A stretch of DNA of 50,528 nt from Halanaerobiaceae bacterium. GTDB lineage: Bacteria; Bacillota; Halanaerobiia; Halanaerobiales; Halarsenatibacteraceae. The position numbers were made by a program, and so were the translations under genes. Each line of letters opens with the position of its first letter. Within the stretch, counting starts at the first letter, position 1. Where the stretch lies: NCBI GenBank assembly GCA_007134885.1, contig SLJX01000124.1:1-50528 (forward strand), given 5' to 3'. This document shows, in pieces, positions 43,813 to 50,528 of this stretch. Below the pieces are notes generated by a model. That model had not been told where the DNA came from and made no database searches. It saw only the letters and a list, made by a program, of their open reading frames with translations.

Positions 43813-45513
43813 TCAGCTTTCCTCAGGGGCAAAGAGGGCTGAAAGCAGCAGAGAAACTGCCAGCAGTGATACTGCCAGTCCCAGTCTGTTGTACCTCACC
43901 GGCTGCAGATTGGTGACCAGCATTTCCCCGAGAAGCCACCAGAGTAGCAGCAGCAGGACAGCTCCAGAGCTGTTTAAAAGTCGGGGGATTGTGTTATGAA
44001 CGGCAAAGGGATCAAAATAGCGCCTTCCCCGGGTAACACTCCGAATCAGCAAAGCAATTTTGAGAAGAGCTATCAGGGCCAGCAGACCGGTCAGAATATT
44101 TATGCCAAGGATAACCCGGGAGAAAACTGTGGTGATAGCAGGAACGGGAAGCTGCCTGGTCTCACTCCAGGCTCCCAGGACTTCAGCCAGAAAAGGCCAG
44201 CTGCGCTTGCTGTTGGTCAGTAATATTAGGCCTTCCTGCCTTTCGGGATAAAGATATACATAGCTCAGCGAACCGGTCCCCTCTCCCCCATGAAAAACAG
44301 CTGCTTCGCCAGCATCGCCTGGTTCTTTGTGGTATTCAATTTTATTAACAATGGCATTATCCTTTTTATGTTCAGCAGATTGCTCATCTCTGGTGTAATA
44401 TTCGATAAAATGACCGAGTCCTGAAGCATCAGATCCCAGGCCATAAAATCCGGTGGTCTCGACTGCCGGCTGATACATCTCTCCCCTGGACTCGGCTGTC
44501 AGTACTTCCTCACTGCGGTCGCTTAAGGCTGAGGCAAAAAACCGGGCCAGACCTTCGGTGGTTATCAGCAGGCCGCCGGCAGATTTAAAAGGGTCAGTGT
44601 AAAGGGGCACCTCTTCGCCATCCAGCTGATAGCTGACAGCCAGTCTTTCCTGGATTTCTCTATCAATAGTAAAATATCCCTGTATGTTTAAGGGGGCGAG
44701 TATCTCCTGCTGAAAATACTCTTCGTAATCCTGTCCGGTTATTTCCTCTACTATCATTTCCAGAATAATAAAGCCCTGATTGGAATACTCAAAGCCTGTT
44801 CCCGGTTCCCGAACCAACCTGACTTGATGGAGGCCGTGTTCCCCGTCCAGTACTTCTTCCAGAGGAGGTCTTGTTTTTTCAGGGACCTCGAATTCACTTC
44901 CTCCAGTCAGACCTGAGCTGTGACTCAAAAGCTGCCGGATAGTCATTTTTTCTGCTGAATATTCAGTTTCCGGCAGCTGCCAGCTGGAGAGATATTCCAG
45001 GGCCGGAGTATCAAGATCCAGCTTTTCTTTTTCTGCTAGGTTCATAACTGCCCAGGCTGTCAAAGACTTGGTGATTGATTCAGCTCGAAAAAGCGTGTCT
45101 GCTGTCACCGCTCTACCTTCAGACAGATCAGCATAACCGAAATAGCCTGTCCAGACCACCCCTCCAGCACTGATCAGAGCTGCTCCTGCTCCCGGAATAT
45201 CGTAAAAATCCAGAAGCTCCTGGATTTTGGTCTCCAGATGAGAACCTGATTCTGAATATTCTGCTGGCTCTGTGGGTCTGGCTGTCCTTGGAGCTTCTGT
45301 GGTATCCGCTGCAATTAATCTACTAACTGAGATATCTGCAGTTTCTGGCAGTCCTGCCGGATTAAGTGCAGAAGATGTCAGCAGATGAAAGAAGGTCGAG
45401 TAGAAACCAGATTGAAGAAAAATAAGGCCTGTGATCAGCAGAATAAAGGCCATCATTTGGAATTTTTTGTTAGTATGTCTCTTAAGATAGTGGTTTTCAG
45501 TTAGCTTTTTCAC
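43813..45513 (-). CDS. serine beta-lactamase-like (class C/PBP4*-type) membrane protein
   Basis: This 566-residue protein has an N-terminal membrane helix (residues 20-38), an extracytoplasmic serine hydrolase domain with SITK at 146-149 (nucleophile S146), Y243-S-N245 and a late HGGEGTGS block, and a C-terminal part with several membrane helices. The family includes D-amino-acid peptidases, esterases and beta-lactamases; cell-wall or peptide hydrolysis is possible. GTG 45513 is set by GGAGGGTAAAGCA. The gene is 22 bases from the GNAT gene and probably co-transcribed. Confidence 0.88.
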   Translation of the reverse strand: MKKLTENHYLKRHTNKKFQMMAFILLITGLIFLQSGFYSTFFHLLTSSALNPAGLPETADISVSRLIAADTTEAPRTARPTEPAEYSESGSHLETKIQELLDFYDIPGAGAALISAGGVVWTGYFGYADLSEGRAVTADTLFRAESITKSLTAWAVMNLAEKEKLDLDTPALEYLSSWQLPETEYSAEKMTIRQLLSHSSGLTGGSEFEVPEKTRPPLEEVLDGEHGLHQVRLVREPGTGFEYSNQGFIILEMIVEEITGQDYEEYFQQEILAPLNIQGYFTIDREIQERLAVSYQLDGEEVPLYTDPFKSAGGLLITTEGLARFFASALSDRSEEVLTAESRGEMYQPAVETTGFYGLGSDASGLGHFIEYYTRDEQSAEHKKDNAIVNKIEYHKEPGDAGEAAVFHGGEGTGSLSYVYLYPERQEGLILLTNSKRSWPFLAEVLGAWSETRQLPVPAITTVFSRVILGINILTGLLALIALLKIALLIRSVTRGRRYFDPFAVHNTIPRLLNSSGAVLLLLLWWLLGEMLVTNLQPVRYNRLGLAVSLLAVSLLLSALFAPEES

Positions 45514-45535
45514 TGCTTTACCCTCCAGATTTTAT

Positions 45536-46087
45536 TTATTCAAACAGGCGGGCCATCACCATCTCATCCCGGTATTCTCCATCCGGCAGGCGTTTTTTTC
45601 TTCGCAGTATCCCTTCCTTTGTAAAGCCAAACTTCTGATAAAGCCCTATTGCCTTTGTGTTATCAGTATCTACTCTGAGAGAAATTCGGGTTATATCCCG
45701 GACTGCAGCCCATTCCAGCAGAGCCTCCAGCAGCAGACTGCCTATACCCTGGCCCCAGTATTCTTTGAGAACCGACATGCCGAATTCTCCCTGATGGCAG
45801 TAGCGTTTCAGAGTGCTGCCGGTAAATCCTAAATTGCCTATTATTTTATCATCCTTCCGGGCTACAATAAAAAGATTGCAATCGCTCTCATTCATGTTTT
45901 CAATAAATTCTTCTTCCTGTTCTCGGGTCATATCTTCTAGTTCTTCTGGTTCCCGCAAAAGAAAATCGGTCTCCTGATGAGTTTGTTTGAGGTAAAGTAA
46001 AAGTTCTTGGGCATCAGCAGAAGATGGATTCTCTATTATTATCTCTCCGCCTTTCTTCTGGCGATGTCGAGGTTTGATTTTAGCCAA
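45536..46087 (-). CDS. GNAT N-acetyltransferase (RimJ/RimL-like)
   Basis: This 183-residue protein has the acetyl-CoA-binding segment LKEYWGQGIGSLLLEALLEWA, the LRVDTDNTKAIGLYQKFGF motif and the end YRDEMVMARLFE of the RimL type. The acceptor is unknown. TTG 46087 is chosen because AAGGAG lies eight bases upstream. The N-terminus is basic (KIKPRHRQKKGG), unusual beside the acidic rest. Confidence 0.88.
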   Translation of the reverse strand: MAKIKPRHRQKKGGEIIIENPSSADAQELLLYLKQTHQETDFLLREPEELEDMTREQEEEFIENMNESDCNLFIVARKDDKIIGNLGFTGSTLKRYCHQGEFGMSVLKEYWGQGIGSLLLEALLEWAAVRDITRISLRVDTDNTKAIGLYQKFGFTKEGILRRKKRLPDGEYRDEMVMARLFE

Positions 46088-46165
46088 TGCTAAAACTCCT
46101 TTCTTAGAGATTCTTCTCTGGCATTTATTAATTCTTTAAGTCCGGGAGCGCGAAATTTGTCAGGT

Positions 46166-46181
46166 AACCCGGTACCACCAT
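46166..46181. repeat. left copy of a 16-bp direct repeat flanking the DUF815 gene
   Basis: AACCCGGTACCACCAT, identical and in the same orientation as at 47717-47732. It directly abuts the DUF815 stop codon. Confidence 0.8.
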
Positions 46182-47462
46182 TTAATTCTGCTGCAAACTC
46201 TCGATGAACTGGCGGGCGGTGCGGCCGGACTGGCCGCTGTTGCGCATCTGATACTTCAGGGCTTTTTCTTCCAGGATAGCAGTCGGGAGATCGATTCCTT
46301 CCCGTTCTGCCAGACCCCGGACTATTTCAAGATATTCCTGCTGGTCCGGGGTATTGAAAAGAATTGTCAGGCCGAAGCGCTCAGCCAGGGAGAGCCTTTC
46401 GTTCATCATTTCCCGCTCGTGGACCTCGCTCTCCCGGGACTGCCATTTCTCCTGAACCAGATGGCGGCGGTTGCTGGTAGCATAGAAAAGTACGTTTTCA
46501 GGCCGGGCTTCTATTCCACCTTCCATGATATTTTTGAGATGCTTGTATTCTGTTTCAAACTCTTCGAAGGAAAGATCGTCCATAAAAATAAGAAATTTTA
46601 AGCCTCTCTGACTGAGATATTCCAGGATATCGGGAAGTTCTTTGATCTGACCGCTGTTGATTTCCAGCAGCCTTAAGCCCTGAGGAGAGAATTTGTTTAA
46701 AACTGCTTTAACCGAAGAGGATTTGCCGGTGCCACTTTCACCATAGAGCAGGACATTATGGGCAGCGCCATTTTCGATGAAATTATGCGTGTTGGCAATC
46801 AGCTGCTGCTGCTGTTTTTCATAGCCCAGCAAATCGGTAAAATTCACCGGATCGAGATTTTTTACCGGCCTCAAAGCATGAGAGCCATTCCAGAGGAAAG
46901 CCTGATATTTATTGAGCTGACCTGCTCCCTGCTGATTGTAATATTTATTAAGCTGTTCCAGACTCTGCCGGAGCTCAGCCTGGAGATCGGGCACTTCCTG
47001 CTGGAAATGATCGGACTTACGGGATGAAGGGGCTGCTGGTGCTGGTTGATAATCATTCTTTAGGAACCGGAACTGGCTGAAGCTTTTATTCTCCTGTCCG
47101 GATGAAAGAATCTCTCTGGCGGTCAGATCAAGCAGCTTCTGCAGGATTTTAAGATCCTGGAGGGCTGCCTGGTAAAGGCTGCTTTGGGGAGATAATATCA
47201 TCTTCTCACAGGCCAGGGCAAAGGGATTTTCTGCTGTTATAATTAAATCCAGCAGATAGTTCTGCCACAGATCCCCCCGGTGCCAGTTTTTTTCTGCCTT
47301 TTTTATCAGATGATGCAGAATTTCTCCCGGGTCAACTGCGGCTGTTTCTGTAAAAACTGACTTTTTAATTTTAGCTATTAATTCGTCCTGATTTATGTAA
47401 TAATAAACTGTCAGTCTGGATAGTCCAGCTAATCTTTTGCGAATTTTAGGTTTTCTTGGCAC
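46182..47462 (-). CDS. DUF815 family AAA+ ATPase
   Basis: From GTG 47462 (GAGGAG eight bases upstream) the protein has 426 residues. The C-terminal half is an ATPase: FTDLLGYEKQQQQLIANTHNF, Walker A (LLYGESGTGKSSSVKAVLN), Walker B (FLIFMDDLSFE), a sensor (VLFYATSNRRHLVQEKW) and the DUF815 stretch LSLAERFGLTILF. The N-terminal half is helical and variable. The family is widespread in Firmicutes and Proteobacteria without a settled role. Exact 16-bp repeats flank the gene. Confidence 0.9.
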   Translation of the reverse strand: MPRKPKIRKRLAGLSRLTVYYYINQDELIAKIKKSVFTETAAVDPGEILHHLIKKAEKNWHRGDLWQNYLLDLIITAENPFALACEKMILSPQSSLYQAALQDLKILQKLLDLTAREILSSGQENKSFSQFRFLKNDYQPAPAAPSSRKSDHFQQEVPDLQAELRQSLEQLNKYYNQQGAGQLNKYQAFLWNGSHALRPVKNLDPVNFTDLLGYEKQQQQLIANTHNFIENGAAHNVLLYGESGTGKSSSVKAVLNKFSPQGLRLLEINSGQIKELPDILEYLSQRGLKFLIFMDDLSFEEFETEYKHLKNIMEGGIEARPENVLFYATSNRRHLVQEKWQSRESEVHEREMMNERLSLAERFGLTILFNTPDQQEYLEIVRGLAEREGIDLPTAILEEKALKYQMRNSGQSGRTARQFIESLQQN

Positions 47463-47716
47463 AGGTCTCACTCCTCTAGCATAACAGATATAATAAAACA
47501 ACAAATATAATAAAACCCGGTGTTAATATAATCCTGCTGCCGGATTTACTTCCTTAATGATACAGATATAAATATTATAATATAAAATTTAATAAATAGA
47601 AAGCAATTCTTCCTGGCTGTTCTTTGCAAGATTCATAGCCCGACATTCCTATGTTTTTTAGTTTAGTTGTTGAAACCTTGATTAATTTTGTATTTTTATG
47701 TCATAATTTCGGGGGG
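47463..47716. other. AT-rich spacer upstream of the DUF815 gene
   Basis: No gene. The DUF815 promoter should lie here on the minus strand, but I do not see a strong match. Together with the elements below it makes up the divergent region between DUF815 and mccA. Confidence 0.4.
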
Positions 47717-47732
47717 AACCCGGTACCACCAT
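47717..47732. repeat. right copy of the 16-bp direct repeat
   Basis: AACCCGGTACCACCAT, 255 bases upstream of the DUF815 start and just upstream of the mccA promoter. Confidence 0.8.
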
Positions 47733-47747
47733 ACCATTCACTCAGCT

Positions 47748-47776
47748 TTGCAATTCAGCCTGAGATGAATTATACT
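47748..47776 (+). promoter_or_regulatory. sigma-A promoter of mccA-mccB
   Basis: TTGCAA (47748-47753), a 17-base spacer and TATACT (47771-47776). The spacer holds an inverted repeat, AATTCA (47752-47757) and TGAATT (47766-47771). Confidence 0.75.
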
Positions 47777-47795
47777 TATATTAATAAATATAAGT
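47774..47795. promoter_or_regulatory. palindrome over the mccA transcription start
   Basis: Perfect nine-base arms ACTTATATT and AATATAAGT with a four-base centre overlap the -10 end and the predicted start. It is a good candidate operator for a sulfur regulator such as an Rrf2/CymR-type repressor (hypothesis). Confidence 0.55.
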
Positions 47796-47842
47796 AATCT
47801 CCTAGGTTTTTTAAAATAACTGTTTCAGGGGAGGTTTAGCCA

Positions 47843-48832
47843 ATGACAATTCATGAAAAACCTGCTGGATCAGTTCTGGAAACGGTGGGAAAGACCCCGC
47901 TGGTTGAGCTGGCAGCCGGACCATTGGATGTGCAGATTTATGCCAAGCTGGAGACTTTCAATCCAGGCGGCAGTGTCAAGGATAGGATCGGTAAATATAT
48001 GCTGGAGAAGCTGCTGGAAAGGGGAGAGATCAGCCCCGGGGGTACGGTAATCGAGCCCACCGCCGGCAACACCGGTATTGGCCTGGCTATTGCCGCTAAT
48101 GTGCTGGGGCTTAATGCCATTTTCATGGTTCCAGAGCAGTTCAGCCGGGAAAAACATCAGCTTATGAGAGCTCTGGGGGCAGAGATTATCAGTATTCCCT
48201 CTGATGAGGGTATGAAGAGAGCCATCGAGCGCGCCCATGAACTGGCTTCAGAGATGGAAAATGCCATCGTTCCCCAGCAGTTTTCTAACCCTCTCAATGC
48301 TGAGGCTCACTATAATACTACAGGGCCGGAGATCTATCATGCCCTGGAAGGCAGTGTAGGAGCTCTAGTGCTGGGCTGCGGCACCGTTGGTACTCTGACC
48401 GGGACAGCACGCTTTATGCGGGAGAAGATATCCGATATATATGTGGCTGCAGTGGAGCCGGAAGGCTCTGTCTTCGGCAGGCTGCTGGGCCAGGACTCCG
48501 AAGAAGCGGAATACAATATTGAAGGTATAGGTACCCACGACACCTCGAACAAAGAACTTTTTGAGACAGAACTTGTTGACGAAGTTATTCAGGTCAGCGA
48601 TAGAAATGCTCATTCTGAAGTCAAAAGATTGGCCGAAGAGGAAGGCCATCTCACAGCTTCCAGCTCGGGGGCAGCCTCCTGGGCTGCGATACAGACAGCT
48701 CATAAAATAGCTCGAGGCGAGCTGGAAGTTCCTTATAATAATGTGGTAACTCTCTTCCCCGACTCCGGAGAAAGATATCTCTCCAACAATATATATGCAT
48801 CCTATGAGGAGTGGGTCAGTGATGAAGAATAA
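47843..48832 (+). CDS. mccA: cystathionine beta-synthase/cysteine synthase (MccA-like)
   Basis: This 329-residue PLP enzyme has the lysine in NPGGSVKDRIG (K46), the PLP phosphate loop EPTAGNTGIGLAIAA, and MVPEQFSREKHQLMRALGAEI, which resembles Bacillus MccA more than CysK. MccA joins O-acetylserine with homocysteine to make cystathionine. The GGGGAGG ribosome site lies eight bases before ATG. It overlaps mccB by 11 bases, so the pair forms a methionine-to-cysteine route. Plain cysteine synthase activity is not excluded. Confidence 0.9.
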   Translation: MTIHEKPAGSVLETVGKTPLVELAAGPLDVQIYAKLETFNPGGSVKDRIGKYMLEKLLERGEISPGGTVIEPTAGNTGIGLAIAANVLGLNAIFMVPEQFSREKHQLMRALGAEIISIPSDEGMKRAIERAHELASEMENAIVPQQFSNPLNAEAHYNTTGPEIYHALEGSVGALVLGCGTVGTLTGTARFMREKISDIYVAAVEPEGSVFGRLLGQDSEEAEYNIEGIGTHDTSNKELFETELVDEVIQVSDRNAHSEVKRLAEEEGHLTASSSGAASWAAIQTAHKIARGELEVPYNNVVTLFPDSGERYLSNNIYASYEEWVSDEE

Positions 48833-49985
48833 TAAGCTCGGTTTTTCCACCAGAGCTATCCATGCAGGTACAAATCCTGATAAAGAGACAGGCGCAGTTA
48901 TTACACCCATTTATGCCACCTCAACCTATATTCAGGACACCCCCGGCCAGCACAGAGGGTACGAATACTCCCGCACCGGCAATCCCACCCGCAGCCGGCT
49001 GGAAGATAAACTGGCCGATCTGGAAGGAGGCAGATTCGGAACAGCTTATGCCAGCGGTATGGCCTCCATCAACACAATTTTAAACCTCCTGTCAGCCGGC
49101 GACCATGTTATTACCGGCACCGATGTCTATGGAGGTACCCACAGAATTTTCACTCAGGTTTTTGAGCAGTACAATCTGGAATTTACCTTTGTAGATACCA
49201 CCGACCACAGCAGAGTAAATAAATCCTTCAGACCTGAAACAAAGCTGCTCTGGATCGAATCTCCCACAAATCCTCTGCTGCAGATAAATGATATAGCCGG
49301 TCTGGCAGAGATTGCCTATGAAAATGATGCGCTGCTGGCCGTTGACAACACCTTTGCCACACCCTATCTGCAGAGGCCGCTGGAGATGGGGGCCGATATC
49401 GTTTCCCATTCTCTCACGAAGTATCTGGGCGGACATTCTGATGCGGTGGGAGGCGCCCTGGTTACCGACGATGAGGAGCTGGGCGAAAGGCTGGCCTTCT
49501 ATCAGAACAGTGTGGGGGCCACTCCGGGGCCTCATGAGTCCTTTCTTTTTTTGAGGGGAATTAAGACACTGCCTGTCAGAATGGATAAACACTGCAGAAA
49601 TGCTGGTGAGATAACTGACTGGCTGGATGAGCATCCCCTGGTGAAGCGCGTGTATTATCCGGGGCTGAAATCACATCCCGGGCATGAGCTGGCTTCAAAG
49701 CAGATGGCAGGCTTTGGCGGCATGGTGAGTTTTGAGCTGGATGCCTCTCTGGAGGCCACTGCTAAAATGTGCTCCTCAACCAGAATCTTTCTGCTGGCTG
49801 AGAGCCTGGGTGGGATTGAGAGCCTGATTGAGCAGCCCGCCACCATGACCCATGCCTCCATTCCCAGAGAGGAGAGATTGGCAGCGGGGCTTAATGATGG
49901 ACTGGTGCGTTTGAGTGTGGGTATAGAAGATCATGAGGATTTAATTCAGGATCTGGATCAGGCCATTTCGGCTGCAGTGGAGTAG
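48822..49985 (+). CDS. mccB: cystathionine gamma-lyase/synthase family enzyme (MccB-like)
   Basis: This 387-residue PLP enzyme of the Cys/Met metabolism family has EYSRTGNPTRSRLE, YASGMASIN, VDNTFATPYLQRP, the PLP lysine in SHSLTKYLGGHSD and the late SLGGIESLIEQPATMTHAS. With MccA it would release cysteine from cystathionine. Gamma-synthase activity is possible from sequence alone. ATG 48822 is chosen because GAGGAG lies ten bases upstream, within the end of mccA. Confidence 0.92.
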   Translation: MKNNKLGFSTRAIHAGTNPDKETGAVITPIYATSTYIQDTPGQHRGYEYSRTGNPTRSRLEDKLADLEGGRFGTAYASGMASINTILNLLSAGDHVITGTDVYGGTHRIFTQVFEQYNLEFTFVDTTDHSRVNKSFRPETKLLWIESPTNPLLQINDIAGLAEIAYENDALLAVDNTFATPYLQRPLEMGADIVSHSLTKYLGGHSDAVGGALVTDDEELGERLAFYQNSVGATPGPHESFLFLRGIKTLPVRMDKHCRNAGEITDWLDEHPLVKRVYYPGLKSHPGHELASKQMAGFGGMVSFELDASLEATAKMCSSTRIFLLAESLGGIESLIEQPATMTHASIPREERLAAGLNDGLVRLSVGIEDHEDLIQDLDQAISAAVE

Positions 49986-50004
49986 CCTGCACCGACCATT
50001 TTAT

Positions 50005-50336
50005 TTAAGCTATCACAACTTCCGCAACAACGCCATTATGATCACTGGCACAATACCCTGACTTCTCATCTATTTCTTTACCAAATAGCGAAAAGAATTT
50101 TAGCTCTGGAAAAGGTTTGGGAAAGGCATCTCTCAGGTAAATTCTATCAAGCCTTCCACTTGTAACATCAACATATTTTCCTTTCCATCTGGGATTAGTT
50201 CTTAAATTCAAAGTGTATTCTGGTTTTGTGCTGGTCAACTCTACATATACTTCAGCCAGATCATCCCAAAAAGAAGTTACTTCTGTATTAAACAGTGATG
50301 TCTGTCCAATTATATGTTAAATGTGGCTATTTCCAT
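50005..50336 (-). pseudogene. remnant of an endonuclease/exonuclease/phosphatase family gene
   Basis: From ATG 50336, with the ribosome site AGAGAGGT, the frame encodes MEIATFNI, the typical start of this family, then stops. In a different frame the C-terminus resumes (TSFWDDLAEVYVELTS, then SGRLDRIYL and SDHNGVVAEVVIA with the conserved SDH). About 200 residues of the middle are missing, so this is an internally deleted, dead gene. Confidence 0.75.
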
Positions 50337-50381
50337 TTTATAAACCTCTCTCTACGTATCATTAATTATTAATAAAGCGGA

Positions 50382-50528
50382 TTAGCCAATAACTCCCATC
50401 ATGGTAACAAAAGCCATTAAAGTGTTAACCATTCCATGTACCAGCCAGCTCGAAATAATTGAGCCTGATGATAACTTTTCATTCATATAACCCATCAACC
50501 AGCCGATAATTGTGGATATGGTAATAAT
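50382..50528 (-). CDS. CPBP intramembrane metalloprotease, C-terminal fragment at window edge
   Basis: The last 48 codons of a frame that enters from the right edge. GWLMGYMNEKLSSGSI followed by SSWLVHGMVNTLMAF carries the H-x3-N pattern of the CPBP (CAAX protease / bacteriocin-processing) family. The rest of the gene lies outside the window. Confidence 0.7.
   Translation of the reverse strand: MITISTIIGWLMGYMNEKLSSGSIISSWLVHGMVNTLMAFVTMMGVIG

Noticed and set aside
47717-47732. T-box-like core on the minus strand in the 16-bp repeat
   Set aside because: No specifier stem, no terminator after it, and the neighbouring amino-acid genes are on the other strand; kept only as a direct repeat.

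Overview
The window looks like a chromosomal segment of a low-to-mid GC Firmicute, most likely a halophilic anaerobe of the Halanaerobiales type. Support comes from strong AGGAGG-type ribosome sites, sigma-A promoters with 17-bp spacers, the Bacillota gene order divIC - S1 protein - tilS - hpt - ftsH, several transporters for organic solutes, and acidic proteins such as the long Glu/Asp/Ser tail of FtsH. The species cannot be fixed from the sequence. Almost every gene is on the minus strand; mgtE and the mccA-mccB pair are the plus-strand exceptions.

Positions 1-7915 hold a TRAP-transporter catabolic operon: a GntR/FCD regulator, dctP, dctQ, dctM, a LarA-type racemase gene broken by a one-base frameshift in an A9 run, the two subunits of an aconitase-X dehydratase, and a methyltransferase cut by the window edge. 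Positions 8168-9917 hold a magnesium channel gene (mgtE) with a long leader. Proline biosynthesis (proB-proA) follows, then a Cys-rich gene interrupted by TAG and a disulfide-reductase-like flavoprotein. Positions 14903-19906 hold a second TRAP operon (dctPQM, a PPC-domain protein, a DapA-family lyase). In both TRAP operons a hairpin lies between dctP and dctQ and could make the binding protein more abundant than the permease.

Positions 19979-21568 encode a FetAB-type metal exporter. Positions 21957-32890 are a housekeeping block (ftsH, hpt, tilS, ppx/gppA, a DUF501 protein, an S1 protein, a small unknown gene, tex, divIC). Positions 33165-37271 carry sugar-related genes (msmX-type ATPase, LacI regulator with its operator, beta-phosphoglucomutase) and pyrR. 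A 2H phosphoesterase, a BtuCD-type ABC transporter whose ATPase has an extra C-terminal domain, and a TPR protein follow.

Positions 41618-43398 are a stable-RNA operon: 5S rRNA followed by 13 tRNAs, with two near-identical tandem promoters and a terminator, but no 16S or 23S gene beside it. After this come a serine beta-lactamase-like membrane protein, a GNAT acetyltransferase, and a DUF815 ATPase bracketed by exact 16-bp direct repeats. Reverse transsulfuration genes (mccA-mccB) follow, with a palindrome at their promoter. The window ends with a decayed endonuclease/exonuclease/phosphatase gene and the C-terminus of a CPBP membrane protease.

Overall this is a core genome segment carrying two solute-uptake operons. 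The best leads are the TRAP/LarA-like/AcnX operon, the interrupted Cys-rich gene, the self-complementary element near 14.8 kb, the free-standing 5S-tRNA operon, and the many short perfect tandem duplications in the spacers.
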